DNA of 38,570 nucleotides. It comes from Pirellulales bacterium (GTDB lineage Bacteria > Planctomycetota > Planctomycetia > Pirellulales > S012-138). This document shows positions 1 to 8,573 of the stretch, piece by piece (positions within the stretch are counted from its first letter, which is position 1; each line of letters starts with the position of its first letter). The notes under the pieces are model-generated. The model saw nothing but the letters and a program-made list of their open reading frames with translations. It did not search any database and had not been told where the DNA came from. A program made the position numbers and the translations under genes. The stretch spans positions 1-38,570 of the forward strand of contig JALCBR010000043.1 in the NCBI GenBank assembly GCA_028066245.1, written 5' to 3'.

Positions 1-1
1 A

Positions 2-655
2 CCGAGCTTTTGGGTTGTGCGATTGGGGGAGATGCGTTTTACGTTAGGGCTCTCCGGCTGGACAGCCAACGACTGGACAGGGGGAACGGCGCTTGATGCC
101 CTGCTCCCGCCAGTTGAAGTGGACACGAGCGTTGCGGATAAGATCGCACACAGCCTGCAATCTCACCGTCAGGCGACGTTGGCGGACCTGCAAGCCACAG
201 GTGCTGACGACAATGAGGTTTTCGCAATCTTGATGCGGCTCGCGCGAAACGGTCAGGCAATCTTCGACCTGGGTGCCGAACTCTTCCGTTGGAGGCAGAT
301 CCTGCCAGCACCAGTCGACTGGGCCCAACTGGAGGAAACGAGCCCCGAACGCGCTGGAGCCAAAGCCATCATTCGTGATCGACAGGTTTCGATCAACCGC
401 TGTGACAGATCCGACACGGGTATTCAGATTTCGGGCCTTAGCGGCGGTCGCGATGTCGAAATCCGCATTGACGCAGACGGCCGACTGACCGGCGGCAAAT
501 GCAATTGTTCGCATCATTTCCGCAACGGGTTGCGAAAAGGCCCTTGCCGACACTTGTTAGCGCTGTATCAACTGAATGCGGCCCAAAGGGAAGATGCGAA
601 GGAACGAGCATCAATTTGGAGCAGCTTCATCTTCGTACGCAATTCGGCTCGCTGA
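2..655 (+). CDS. SWIM zinc-finger protein, 3' part (5' end cut by window)
   Basis: The frame is open from the first base of the window to the TGA at 653-655, so the true start lies upstream. The C-terminal third carries a SWIM-type zinc-binding pattern: Cys-Asn-Cys followed about 12 residues later by Cys-Arg-His (CxC...CxH), encoded near 497-555. SWIM domains are known from bacterial proteins that often sit beside SNF2-type helicases or MoxR/VWA genes and are thought to bind DNA or protein. The upstream part (around 150-300) looks like a helical winged-helix-like stretch, but I cannot assign it. The gene converges with the reductase gene ending at 694. The exact role is unknown; the SWIM call rests on the Cys/His spacing. 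Confidence 0.75.
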   Translation, partial: PSFWVVRLGEMRFTLGLSGWTANDWTGGTALDALLPPVEVDTSVADKIAHSLQSHRQATLADLQATGADDNEVFAILMRLARNGQAIFDLGAELFRWRQILPAPVDWAQLEETSPERAGAKAIIRDRQVSINRCDRSDTGIQISGLSGGRDVEIRIDADGRLTGGKCNCSHHFRNGLRKGPCRHLLALYQLNAAQREDAKERASIWSSFIFVRNSAR

Positions 656-693
656 CAGCGTGTCAAAAAGGTATGCGCCGGCATTGGCAAGAT

Positions 694-1674
694 CTAGATT
701 TCGACTTCGCGACCCCACCCTTCACGTTCGGCCGTTCTCAGTACATCGATGGCACAAATGATATCTTGTGCCGCGTTGCCAACCGATTTGAAGAACGTAA
801 TCTTGTCTGTGGAAGTTCGACCAGGCCGTTGTTTGAGCAGCACCTCCCCAAGTTCGGCCGGCTGGAAATCACTGGGCAGCATCCCGCGTTCAAGTGGAAT
901 GACGAGATCACCGGCTTCCGCAAGTGCCGCGGCGCGTTGATCGACGAAGACGTCAGCCCGGGCAACAGTCTCAGCAGGCACTTCAGCAGCATCCCGGGTG
1001 AACGAACCGATTCCATTGATGTGAGTTCCTGACGAGATGTGTTCATCATGAAAAAGCGGTGATCGACTTGTGGTTGCTGCGACGATGACTCCGCAGTCCT
1101 TGAGTGCGTTTGTGTCTTGGGTCGGCACAAGCTGACAGTTTCCGTTGAACTGGCCTTGATGTCGTTCGCAAAATACACGTGCCTTGCTGGGATCGCGCGC
1201 GAAAACGGAGACTCGCTCCAACGGTATGACGCAAAGGAGTGCTTCAAGCTGCATAGCAGCTTGCCCGCCCGTTCCAAAGAGAGCTGCTTGAGTCACGTCT
1301 TGATTCGCCAGCAATCGCGTTGCCAGCCCTGTCGCTGCCCCGGTCCGAATCGCGGTCAGGTATTGCGCATCCATCAGAGCCATGGGTAGCCCTGTTTCTC
1401 CGTTGTTCAGCAGCATCAAACCCGTGGTCACCGGCAGTTGTCGAGAGGTATTGCGGGGAAAAACGGAGACAGCTTTGATACCGAACGTACCCTGAGACCT
1501 CCATAACACGGGCTTGTATAGCAGTGTGCCGGTGTCATTGTTGACGTTGGTTCGCACAGGCGATTCGATTTCTCCCGAGGATAATGCCGAGAAGGCATTT
1601 TCCATGAGTTCAATCACCCGCGACATTGCCAAAGCACGTCGCACATCCTCCTGGGAAAGCAATCGGATCTTCAT
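694..1674 (-). CDS. Ornithine cyclodeaminase/mu-crystallin family; probable delta1-pyrroline-2-carboxylate reductase
   Basis: The 326-residue protein matches the ornithine cyclodeaminase/mu-crystallin family across its length: an N-terminal substrate domain with the GIKAVSVFP block, an MDAQYLTAIRTGAATG segment, and a Rossmann nucleotide-binding motif (ALFGTGGQA) near residue 130, followed by the VAATTSRSPLF block. Members of this family either deaminate ornithine or reduce cyclic imines such as delta1-pyrroline-2-carboxylate (Pyr2C) to proline with NAD(P)H. Its ATG overlaps the stop of the upstream racemase-family gene as ATGA (1671-1674), so the two are translationally coupled. Because that neighbour looks like trans-3-hydroxy-L-proline dehydratase, whose product is Pyr2C, reduction of Pyr2C to L-proline is the most economical role. 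Family is certain; substrate is inferred from the pairing. Confidence 0.88.
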   Translation of the reverse strand: MKIRLLSQEDVRRALAMSRVIELMENAFSALSSGEIESPVRTNVNNDTGTLLYKPVLWRSQGTFGIKAVSVFPRNTSRQLPVTTGLMLLNNGETGLPMALMDAQYLTAIRTGAATGLATRLLANQDVTQAALFGTGGQAAMQLEALLCVIPLERVSVFARDPSKARVFCERHQGQFNGNCQLVPTQDTNALKDCGVIVAATTSRSPLFHDEHISSGTHINGIGSFTRDAAEVPAETVARADVFVDQRAAALAEAGDLVIPLERGMLPSDFQPAELGEVLLKQRPGRTSTDKITFFKSVGNAAQDIICAIDVLRTAEREGWGREVEI

Positions 1675-2711
1675 CGCAGCAGAAAGCCTGTTCGCAGTGG
1701 GTCGTTCGGGTCCAGGAAGAATTCATTTCGTCCGGTGAGATGTGCCTGCCCGGTGACTCGTGGCACAATGGCCTGATATGGCCCAAACTTGACCTCACGT
1801 ACAATTTCAACGTCAAAGCAAGTGCCCAAGACACTCTCAATTCTTATTCGATCACCGCGGCTCATCTCTTGCCGGGCATGATGAATGGTTGCTCGCCCGG
1901 AAACACCGGTTCCGGTCGGCGAACGATCGACCTCGCCCTCCGCAAAAATACAACAATTGCGGCTGTGGTTGTCCGGCTCCAATGGAGGCCCCGTGAAAAT
2001 CACTCCATAGAGGAAACTCAGGTCCGCTTCAAACGGATGAACGATCTCCCGAGAACTTGCGACCGCTTGCTTGATTCTTTTCCCGAGCGCAATCATCCGT
2101 TCGATCTCACCGGGCATGCAACGGATGGGCGGATCAAACTGGTTGCCATCCACGTATGCGTAAAATGCTCCGCCGAAAGCGAGGTCGTAACGCACCTGAC
2201 CAAGCTCAGGCACTTTGACGTCGCAGTCCAGTTCGACAACGAATGAGGGAACATTGTCAAAAGAAACACCAGTCAACTGCCCATCAAGGAGATTGGGCGT
2301 AGCCTCAACGCGTCCCGCCGGCGTGTCAATGCTAATCACCCTCTCCGGCTCTGGTGGCAACGCCCCGGTTTCAATCAACGCTGAGACAACAGCAATAATC
2401 CCATGGCCGCACATGGAGCTATAGCCTTCATTATGCAGAAACAGTACACCGAAGTCGGCGTCGTCTGACTCCGGGGGAACGATCAGGCAGCCGTACATAT
2501 CGGCATGCCCGCGCGGCTCCCACATCAACGCCGTGCGAAGGTGATCGAGATGCTCACGGGCGAAAGCTCGACGGTCCAGAATCGTGTGACCGGGAATCTC
2601 TGGGTAGCCGGCGAGCACGATCCGCAACGGCTCTCCAGCGCAATGCGCGTCCAGCGTGACAATCCGCTGCCAATGTTCAGGCGGAGACCAATTTGAAGCC
2701 GTCTTGAGCAT
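1671..2711 (-). CDS. Proline racemase family; probable trans-3-hydroxy-L-proline dehydratase
   Basis: The 346-residue protein belongs to the proline racemase/hydroxyproline epimerase fold. The first catalytic cysteine is present in MCGHG (Cys101). The second catalytic position, normally Cys in the DRSPCGTG motif of racemases and 4-hydroxyproline epimerases, is Thr266 here (DRSPTGTGVSGR). In this family the Cys/Thr pair is the known signature of trans-3-hydroxy-L-proline dehydratase, which eliminates water to give delta1-pyrroline-2-carboxylate. The downstream gene, overlapping by 4 bp, is of the family that reduces that product to L-proline, which supports the call. Transcription runs away from the secreted LVIVD gene across a 410-bp intergenic region. 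The remaining uncertainty is substrate preference. Confidence 0.88.
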   Translation of the reverse strand: MLKTASNWSPPEHWQRIVTLDAHCAGEPLRIVLAGYPEIPGHTILDRRAFAREHLDHLRTALMWEPRGHADMYGCLIVPPESDDADFGVLFLHNEGYSSMCGHGIIAVVSALIETGALPPEPERVISIDTPAGRVEATPNLLDGQLTGVSFDNVPSFVVELDCDVKVPELGQVRYDLAFGGAFYAYVDGNQFDPPIRCMPGEIERMIALGKRIKQAVASSREIVHPFEADLSFLYGVIFTGPPLEPDNHSRNCCIFAEGEVDRSPTGTGVSGRATIHHARQEMSRGDRIRIESVLGTCFDVEIVREVKFGPYQAIVPRVTGQAHLTGRNEFFLDPNDPLRTGFLLR

Positions 2712-3121
2712 GGAAAAGAACGCTTGTCGGTGGTTGTGTAACGAGAGGACTCGGTTGTTTGGCCAGCAGCCTACGTCACGCTTGTAACGATTGGATCACT
2801 CCAAAGATAATGGCGACGAAGCTCAGCGAAACAAACCGCGAAGTCTATCGATCCATGGATTCAATGTCACGGCTTTTCGACGCGAGTCCGTCAGCTGGGT
2901 TGGGGGCGTAGATCGGAAGAACTGGGGAATCACCGTATGCCATCAACTGCTCAGCCGGATTGATTGCAATTCGCGCGTATCGACATTAACCTTTACTGCC
3001 AGTTCTAATAGTCTTCCGTAAGCCTTTCCACGGCCTGGACGTGATGGAGCTTCTCCGCCTGTGCTCTTGTCCCGGACGCCAAACCCTGCGGTCATCCCAT
3101 TCTGTTGCGTTGGAGGATTCC
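2712..3121. other. Divergent intergenic region between hydroxyproline genes and LVIVD gene
   Basis: This 410-bp stretch separates two divergent genes and must hold promoters for both. An ATCCATGGAT palindrome lies near 2870. A good Shine-Dalgarno (GGAGG, 3112-3116) sits 5 nt before the ATG at 3122. I found no convincing sigma-70 -35/-10 pair, RNA gene or coding frame; the in-frame upstream ATG near 3041 lacks a ribosome-binding site and would put unrelated residues before the signal peptide. Confidence 0.5.
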
Positions 3122-5158
3122 ATGAAAACTCGACCGTTTGCCACCGCGTTAGGATTCATTGCGATTGCCTTGATCCTCAGTTCCGCCGCCGTTTCCCAAG
3201 ACGGTAGTCAAGACACGCAACCGGCGAAAGTTGTCGTTTCGCCAGAGAAGCTGGAAATAAAAGTCGGCGAATCGGCCCAGTTAACGGCCAAGGTTCTGGA
3301 CAAGAATGGCAACGAACTGCAAACCCCTGTCACGTTTTTCTCACTCTCTCGTCGGCAACTTACGGTCACACGGGAAGGGCAAGTGACAGCGACAAGGCCT
3401 GGCGAGTTTTCCGTGCTTGTCATGCCAGCTAGTGCGGGCGGACGTCGCAGTGCCCGTGGCACAGGAACAGGCCGTGGGAACTCGAATCCGTTGCGGGTGA
3501 CAATTCCCGTCAAGGTTGCATTCCCGCCAGTGACCGAGGTGAGCCTGACAACAAACACCGCCAAGCTGTATGCCGGTTTGAGTACGCCGATGCAGTTGAG
3601 TGTGAAAGATGAAATGGAGAATGACCGAAACGACGTCAATGTGAGCTATGAGAGCAGCGCACCGGATGTGGCGGAGATGGATCCGTTTGGGAACCTGGTC
3701 GCCCACAAGCCAGGTCGCTTCACAATCACGGCCACGGCGGAAAACGTCACTGGCACGTTCAGCGGTGAAGTTGTCGCACTGCCCATCAAATCCTTCAAAC
3801 TGGAAGTCAGCGAAACGACCGCTCGGACCGGCGATGTCTTGAATCTCAAAGCAATTGTCACGGATGCGGATGGCAATGAAGTTCCGGATTTGCCGATCAC
3901 CTACGCATTCACGCAAGACCGCCAAGGGCAATACACGTCCTACGGCGGTGCAGGGCAGATTGAGAACAGCGGGCGATTTGTGGCGGAAGTTCCTGGCGCG
4001 TACACGTTGATCGCTCAATGCGGGCCCTTCGGAGCCAAAGCCGATGTTGAAATCACGCCCCGCAATGTGCAGCGGAGGCTGGAAGTGGTTGGGCGAGGGG
4101 CTGTCACGGATACACACACGTCGGATTTGTGGGTGTGGGAAGGCGTGGATGGACGCGACTATGCCGTCACCGGAACTTGGGGGGCGAACGGAGATGCACA
4201 CTTCTTTGACGTGACTGATCCAGAAAACATTCGCCGTGTTTCCACGGTCACTGTCGATGCTCGCACGGTGAATGACGTCAAAGTTTCTGAAGATGGCCGG
4301 ATTTGCATCATCAGTCGTGAAGGTGCTTCAAATCGCCGCAACGGAATCGTGATTTATGACGTCAGCGATCCGACCCAACCGGAGTTGCTCTCGGAATTCA
4401 ATGACAATCTCACCGGCGGCGTTCACAATCTGTTTATCAGCAACAATCACGTCTATGCCATCAACAACGGCACAAGCTATGACATCATCAACATTGATGA
4501 TCCCCGCAATCCTCGCCGCGTCGCGGAGTACGAACTTGAGACGCCGCGGCATGCCGTGCATGACGTGTGGGTCGTGGATGGCTTAGCCTACTCTTCCAAC
4601 TGGGCCAATGGTTTGCACGTCGTCGATGTCGGCAACGGCATCAAAGGCGGCTCACCCGCGAACCCAGAATTGGTCTACAGCTACATTCCACCGAACGTGG
4701 CTCACCACGCTGCGTTTCCGTACACCAGCTCTCAAACGGGGAAAAAGTATGTGATCTGTGGTGATGAACGATTCCCATTTGGCCTGTCCACAGAGAACTC
4801 TCCGACGATCGCCGGTGGCTATCTCCACTTTGTGGACGTGACTGATCCGGAGAACTGCCGTGAAGTTGCTCGATATGAGGTTCCGGAAGCTGGCAGTCAC
4901 AACTATTGGGTGGAGGGCGACATCCTCTACGCGGCGATGTACAACGCTGGCGTCCGCGTCGTCGATATTTCCGGTGACCTGATGGGTGACCTCGGTCGGC
5001 AAGGGCGCGAGATCGCACAGTTCAAGTCGTTTGATCATGAAGGTTACATTGCCAACGCGCCAATGGTTTGGGGTCCACAGCCGTACAAGGGGAACATTTT
5101 CTTCTCTGACTGGAACACGGGATTATGGTGTGTCAGGCTTAGCGAAGGCCGACGGTAA
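3122..5158 (+). CDS. Secreted Ig-like and LVIVD-repeat beta-propeller protein
   Basis: The start at 3122 is chosen because GGAGG lies 5 nt upstream and the protein then opens with a clean signal peptide (MKTRPF, hydrophobic run to about residue 24, cleavage near AVSQ). The 678-residue product has three bacterial Ig-like segments (about residues 34-130, 137-222 and 225-315; the first starts with the typical SPEKLEIKVGESAQL pattern), then a C-terminal propeller (about 320-678) built of LVIVD-type units, seen as repeated FFDVTDPEN, IYDVSDPTQPE, INIDDPRNPRR, FVDVTDPEN and VVDISGD blades. Such proteins are exported and probably bind surface or extracellular partners; no enzyme motif is visible. 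The gene is followed after 195 bp by another secreted propeller gene, and the two may be co-transcribed. Function unknown. Confidence 0.85.
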   Translation: MKTRPFATALGFIAIALILSSAAVSQDGSQDTQPAKVVVSPEKLEIKVGESAQLTAKVLDKNGNELQTPVTFFSLSRRQLTVTREGQVTATRPGEFSVLVMPASAGGRRSARGTGTGRGNSNPLRVTIPVKVAFPPVTEVSLTTNTAKLYAGLSTPMQLSVKDEMENDRNDVNVSYESSAPDVAEMDPFGNLVAHKPGRFTITATAENVTGTFSGEVVALPIKSFKLEVSETTARTGDVLNLKAIVTDADGNEVPDLPITYAFTQDRQGQYTSYGGAGQIENSGRFVAEVPGAYTLIAQCGPFGAKADVEITPRNVQRRLEVVGRGAVTDTHTSDLWVWEGVDGRDYAVTGTWGANGDAHFFDVTDPENIRRVSTVTVDARTVNDVKVSEDGRICIISREGASNRRNGIVIYDVSDPTQPELLSEFNDNLTGGVHNLFISNNHVYAINNGTSYDIINIDDPRNPRRVAEYELETPRHAVHDVWVVDGLAYSSNWANGLHVVDVGNGIKGGSPANPELVYSYIPPNVAHHAAFPYTSSQTGKKYVICGDERFPFGLSTENSPTIAGGYLHFVDVTDPENCREVARYEVPEAGSHNYWVEGDILYAAMYNAGVRVVDISGDLMGDLGRQGREIAQFKSFDHEGYIANAPMVWGPQPYKGNIFFSDWNTGLWCVRLSEGRR

Positions 5159-5187
5159 GCTAAGCTGTGATTGACTTCTGGAAGACC

Positions 5188-5241
5188 ATGAGCTTGAGAG
5201 AGATCATGGAGCTTGAAAGGAGGCGGCCATGTGGCGAATGA
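5188..5241 (+). CDS. Possible 17-residue leader ORF
   Basis: An ATG at 5188 follows a modest GGAAG element and reads 17 codons (MSLREIMELERRRPCGE) to a TGA at 5239-5241. It overlaps the start of the next small ORF at 5229. It lies 29 nt after the stop of the LVIVD gene. Nothing but position and the overlap supports it, and chance is quite possible for so short a frame. Confidence 0.2.
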   Translation: MSLREIMELERRRPCGE

Positions 5242-5357
5242 AGAAATCGCCACGTGTGCCGCGTTCGCCGGACACTAGTCGTGGCTCGGACATTGGTGCA
5301 CCGACTTGTGTGACCAATTTGAACAGAACTCACTTTCGTCAAGAGAGTTTCCCATGA
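5229..5357 (+). CDS. Small basic ORF (42 aa) translationally coupled to the next gene
   Basis: An ATG at 5229 is preceded at 5 nt by AAAGGAGG (5216-5223), one of the best Shine-Dalgarno sequences in the window. The frame encodes 42 residues, beginning MWRMKKSPRVPRSPD and ending in RQESFP, and its TGA (5355-5357) overlaps the ATG of the His-rich propeller gene as ATGA. That gene has only a weak purine stretch of its own, so translation of the small ORF could deliver ribosomes to it. The peptide is basic and shows no domain or membrane segment. It may be a leader peptide rather than a functional protein. No homology is claimed. Confidence 0.42.
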   Translation: MWRMKKSPRVPRSPDTSRGSDIGAPTCVTNLNRTHFRQESFP

Positions 5358-6772
5358 ATCGTTTGTTCACAAACTCGGGACGAGGTTTGACCGCACTGAC
5401 CGTTGCATTCGGTTTGCTTGTGGCCGTTGCGTTTTGTGCGCCGGCGCAAGCCTCGGAGATGCCCGTTGTGTGCAACTCGGCGACAACCTCCTATTACGCC
5501 TACATTGCCTGTGAGTCCGAGGATGAAGTCGCGTTGGTGCGTTTGATCGCTCCGGAAAACGGCGCCCCTAAGTTAGAGGTCGTCGAACGGATTCGAGTTG
5601 GCATCTATGACTTGGAAATTGAAGGTCCGCATGGGCTGGGGATCAGCCTTGACGGTGAGCACTGGTTTGTCTCGATTGCGCACGGGCGGCCGTTCGGGCT
5701 GCTGTATAAGTACTCCACGAGCACGAATGAACTCGTCGGTGAGTTGGAGTTGGGGATGTTTCCAGCTTCCATGCAGGTTTCAGAGAAGACGGGCTTGATG
5801 CATATCGTCAACTTCAATCTGCACGGCGGACACGAACCAAGCACGGTTTCCATCGTTGAGCCTGATGCGATGGTGGAACTGGAGCGAATCACGACCGGCA
5901 TCATGCCACATGGTTCACGGTTCTCACCTGGCGGTGCAAAACACTATTCACTCTCGATGATGACCGACGAGTTGTTTGAAATTGACGCCGTCAAGCTGGC
6001 GATTACTCGCACGCTGAACGTGCATTCCGGAGAAGGCGTCATGCGCATGATGAAAGGTTCTCACGGTCAAGGAGGGCATGGCTCACACGACAAGGGGCAT
6101 GGCTCTGGGCATCAAACGGGTCACAAAGCTGATGCCGGCACAATGCACGACAAGCACGGCTCCACCGGCCATGGCGATCACAAGAAAGATCAGCAGATGG
6201 GTGGCCAGCATAAGTCAGGTCAGCATCAAACTGGTCAACATGGCGATGCCAAGCACGCCGCACAACATGGTGGACAACACTCGTCCGGACAGCATGGTGG
6301 TGATGCACAGCATGGCGCGCATCACCACGCCATCGCCAAGCCCACCTGGGTCCAATTACACCCGACGAAGCCACTGGCGTATGTGGCCAACAATGGTGCG
6401 GCGGAAGTGGTGGAAATCAACCTGGATGAGTGGAAGATCACGCGGCGATTTTCCACCGGCAAAGGCCCTTACAATGTGGAAGTCACGCCGGATGGAACCA
6501 AGTTTGTCGTCACGTACAAGTCAGACGCCGCGACTGGTATCTGGGATATTGAGAGCGGCAAGGAACTTGCTCGTGTGGAAAACAGCCGCAAGGTACCGCA
6601 TGGGATTGCTATTACGCCAGATTCGCGTTTCGCGATTGTTTCCGTAGAGGGGATCGGTGGAGAGCCCGGCGGTGTTGATGCGATTGATTTGACAACGCTC
6701 AAACGCGTGGACGTTGTCAACATCGGTAAGCAAGCCGGTGGGATCGTCTTCTGGAAGATGGAGGAAGAGTAA
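5354..6772 (+). CDS. Secreted YncE-like beta-propeller with His-rich insert
   Basis: The start at 5354 gives a signal peptide (MNRLFTNSG, hydrophobic core, PAQA-S cleavage near residue 36). The remainder resembles YncE/cytochrome-d1-type beta-propellers: blades such as GPHGLGISLDGEHWFVSIA, MPHGSRFSPGGAKHY, PYNVEVTPDGTKFVVTY and PHGIAITPDSRFAIVSVEG. Between the blades, at about residues 235-326, lies a low-complexity stretch of roughly 92 residues with 21 histidines in GH, QH and DKH steps and ending HHH, which looks made for binding metal ions such as Ni, Cu, Zn or Co. Total length is 472 residues. The ATG overlaps the stop of a small upstream ORF. Likely an exported metal-binding or metal-buffering protein; no enzyme residues are recognised. 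Confidence 0.83.
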   Translation: MNRLFTNSGRGLTALTVAFGLLVAVAFCAPAQASEMPVVCNSATTSYYAYIACESEDEVALVRLIAPENGAPKLEVVERIRVGIYDLEIEGPHGLGISLDGEHWFVSIAHGRPFGLLYKYSTSTNELVGELELGMFPASMQVSEKTGLMHIVNFNLHGGHEPSTVSIVEPDAMVELERITTGIMPHGSRFSPGGAKHYSLSMMTDELFEIDAVKLAITRTLNVHSGEGVMRMMKGSHGQGGHGSHDKGHGSGHQTGHKADAGTMHDKHGSTGHGDHKKDQQMGGQHKSGQHQTGQHGDAKHAAQHGGQHSSGQHGGDAQHGAHHHAIAKPTWVQLHPTKPLAYVANNGAAEVVEINLDEWKITRRFSTGKGPYNVEVTPDGTKFVVTYKSDAATGIWDIESGKELARVENSRKVPHGIAITPDSRFAIVSVEGIGGEPGGVDAIDLTTLKRVDVVNIGKQAGGIVFWKMEEE

Positions 6773-7011
6773 CGGAATGAACGCTGGGCTGCCTTCACAC
6801 GTACGGGTAAAATTCTCATCGTTCTAGTTCGTGGCCGTTCGCCGGGTGAACGGTAAGCCAAGGTCAATCACGTAGCTTATCTACAGACCAAGGTGGCTCG
6901 TGACTTGAAGAAGATTGGCCAGGCGGTGACCGCTGAAGAAGCAGCGGCGCCTTGGGAGAATTCTCGCGAGCGCTGGATGCCAAGTCTCCTCGGTGGTCGG
7001 CGGAGAGCTTC
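6773..7011. other. Convergent intergenic region with possible coding remnant
   Basis: This 239-bp stretch lies between two convergent genes. A frame open from 6857 to a TAG at 7013-7015 translates to a plausible-looking basic stretch (KVARDLKKIGQAVTAEEAA in its middle) but has no good start and may be the tail of a lost gene. At 6800 the string cgtacgggtaaaatt weakly resembles the core of the repeat at 18147 and 38433. No clear terminator hairpin was found. Confidence 0.3.
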
Positions 7012-7848
7012 CTAGAACTTATGCCCTTCCTTGGGCCCTTGTTGAGTCATGGTCAGGACTTCTGGGCCTTGCTCGGTCATCAAGATCGTGTGCTCAAACT
7101 GTGCTGTGAGTTTGCCGTCGGCTGTGCGGACCGTCCAGCCATCGGGATCATCGCCACGTGTTCTCCAGACGCCGACGTTGATCATGGGTTCGATAGTGAA
7201 GCACACACCAGGGTCGATCCGTGTGCGATCCCCTTCCTGTTCAAAATGGTGGATGTCTGGCTTTTGGTGGAACCGGCGTCCTAGTCCATGGCCTTGATAT
7301 TCCTGGACGACAGACAATCCGAGCTGGTAGGCATGGCGTTCAATCGCACGGCCGATGTCGTTGACCTTGCCGCCGGGCTTGATCGCGCGAATGCCCAGCC
7401 ACATGCAGTCAAAAGCCGCTTGGGTCACCTTGCGCGCTTCCTCGGAAACATCACCAATTAAGAAAGTTTCCGATTGATCCCCGTGCCAACCGTCAACGAT
7501 CGTCGTGAGATCGAGATTGACGATATCGCCTTCGTGCAGTTCATACTCAGAAGGAATCCCGTGGCAGACCACTTCATTCACGCTGGTGCAAATTGACCCC
7601 GGAAAAGGAGGCGTACTCCGTCCCTGCTGATAGCCAAGGCAGGCAGGAGTATGCCCATGGTCCATGGTGTATTCGTATGCCAGCTTGTCCAAAGCGATGG
7701 TCTTGATGCCAGGCTTGGCATGCGGTCGAAGAACATCCAGCAACTCAGCGTTAAACCGCCCGGCCCTTCGCATGGCGTCCCGCTCCTCCTCATTGAGTTG
7801 CGGCCCGCCTGAGGAAAAGACTCGATTCTTGTGGCGCGTCAAGTTCAC
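7012..7848 (-). CDS. map: Methionine aminopeptidase, type I
   Basis: This enzyme removes the initiator methionine from new proteins using two metal ions. All ligands and the catalytic histidine are present, numbered from the GTG start at 7848: His96 (VCHGIP), Asp113 (GDIVNLDLT), Asp124 ([10 protein letters not shown]), His187 (YQGHGLG), Glu220 (FTIEPMI) and Glu252 (AQFEHTI). The frame extends upstream to 8037 but without family similarity; GTG at 7848 is preferred because AGGAAA precedes it by a few bases and the protein then has the usual short N-terminal arm before [17 protein letters not shown]. Length 278 residues, normal for type I. It is transcribed alone, on the minus strand, after a 377-bp gap. 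Confidence 0.95.
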   Translation of the reverse strand: MNLTRHKNRVFSSGGPQLNEEERDAMRRAGRFNAELLDVLRPHAKPGIKTIALDKLAYEYTMDHGHTPACLGYQQGRSTPPFPGSICTSVNEVVCHGIPSEYELHEGDIVNLDLTTIVDGWHGDQSETFLIGDVSEEARKVTQAAFDCMWLGIRAIKPGGKVNDIGRAIERHAYQLGLSVVQEYQGHGLGRRFHQKPDIHHFEQEGDRTRIDPGVCFTIEPMINVGVWRTRGDDPDGWTVRTADGKLTAQFEHTILMTEQGPEVLTMTQQGPKEGHKF

Positions 7849-8225
7849 GGGTTTCCTGGAGAGAGAAGGGTACTGGTTCCCATGTATCTTATCTTGATGG
7901 CTGACTGCGGGGAAAGTCAACGCCCCCTGCGCGCGACGTTGTCTCATAGTGCACCGTAGCTCATCACGGAGTGATGCGCACCAACGGTTTGGGCTGGGCA
8001 AAATCTCACTCTCACCTAATTGTGGGCAATTTACCATGGAACCGTGGCAGCACGGTGAATTCCGATATCGAAGGCAATTCCAGCATCGGAGAGTTAGGAA
8101 CCACGAGCCGGACCGGTCATTGAACGAGCCTGCCGTCCGCCGAACTGTCGGTGCCGTTCAGGCATCGACCGAATCCAACCCCGGAGTTAACCGCTGACTG
8201 AAGGTTTGCCAGGCTGCCAGCGGAG
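7849..8225. other. Intergenic region between map and the ferredoxin gene
   Basis: Both flanking genes run on the minus strand, so this 377-bp region holds the 3' end of the ferredoxin transcript and the promoter of map. A compact hairpin (8041-8056) is the only secondary structure I noted. No convincing coding frame, RNA gene or sigma-70 promoter could be identified by eye. Confidence 0.4.
8041..8056. terminator. Small hairpin, possible terminator of the ferredoxin transcript
   Basis: ACCGTG and CACGGT form a perfect 6-bp stem around a GCAG tetraloop. There is no U-tract on either strand, so it is at best a weak or Rho-assisted terminator, or a leader structure for map. Confidence 0.25.
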
Positions 8226-8573
8226 CTAGCTAAAGAAGTTCTCGCCGTAGAGATTCATGGGCGGCTGCGTGATCACGTCAATATCTCCTTCAACTTTGGT
8301 CTGGCAGGAGAGGCGCATCTCGTCCTCATGGCCAATTGCGGCCAAGGACATTTTCATCCGCAGCTTCTCGACGGCGGACTTCTTACCGGTGTTTTCAATC
8401 CCTTTGGGAATCAACACGCGGCACGTGCCACAAGCCCCCAATCCTCGACAATGCAAGTAGTTGTCAGGAAACTTGTAGAGTTGAATGCCATGCTTGCGAG
8501 CTTCTTTTCGCAGGTTGGCTCCTTGGGGGACTTCGATCTGCTTCTTCTCATTGACGAAGTTCACCGTTGGCAT
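8226..8573 (-). CDS. [2Fe-2S] ferredoxin
   Basis: The 115-residue protein is a plant/vertebrate-type ferredoxin fold, an electron carrier of the cytoplasm. Cluster ligands are Cys42, Cys48, Cys51 (HCRGLGACGTC) and Cys90 (RLSCQTKV). The first spacing is CX5C rather than the CX4C of plant ferredoxins, so it resembles adrenodoxin/bacterial-type [2Fe-2S] proteins in that respect. The N-terminal ubiquitin-like strand pattern (PTVNFVNEKKQIEVPQG) fits the fold. It lies 165 bp downstream of rph on the same strand. The redox partner is not evident from the neighbours. Confidence 0.93.
   Translation of the reverse strand: MPTVNFVNEKKQIEVPQGANLRKEARKHGIQLYKFPDNYLHCRGLGACGTCRVLIPKGIENTGKKSAVEKLRMKMSLAAIGHEDEMRLSCQTKVEGDIDVITQPPMNLYGENFFS

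Noticed and set aside
3341-4201. 286-codon minus-strand frame inside the LVIVD gene.
   Set aside because: It lies wholly opposite a well supported gene, is rich in Arg, His and Cys, and shows no family features.
6796-6815. Possible fourth, degenerate repeat core (cgtacgggtaaaatt) after the His-rich propeller gene.
   Set aside because: About 16 of 20 bases match and no flank homology extends it; an 8-mer match of this kind is expected by chance in a window this size.
6857-7015. Protein-like open stretch overlapping the map stop codon.
   Set aside because: No start with a ribosome-binding site and no recognisable family; at most a gene remnant.
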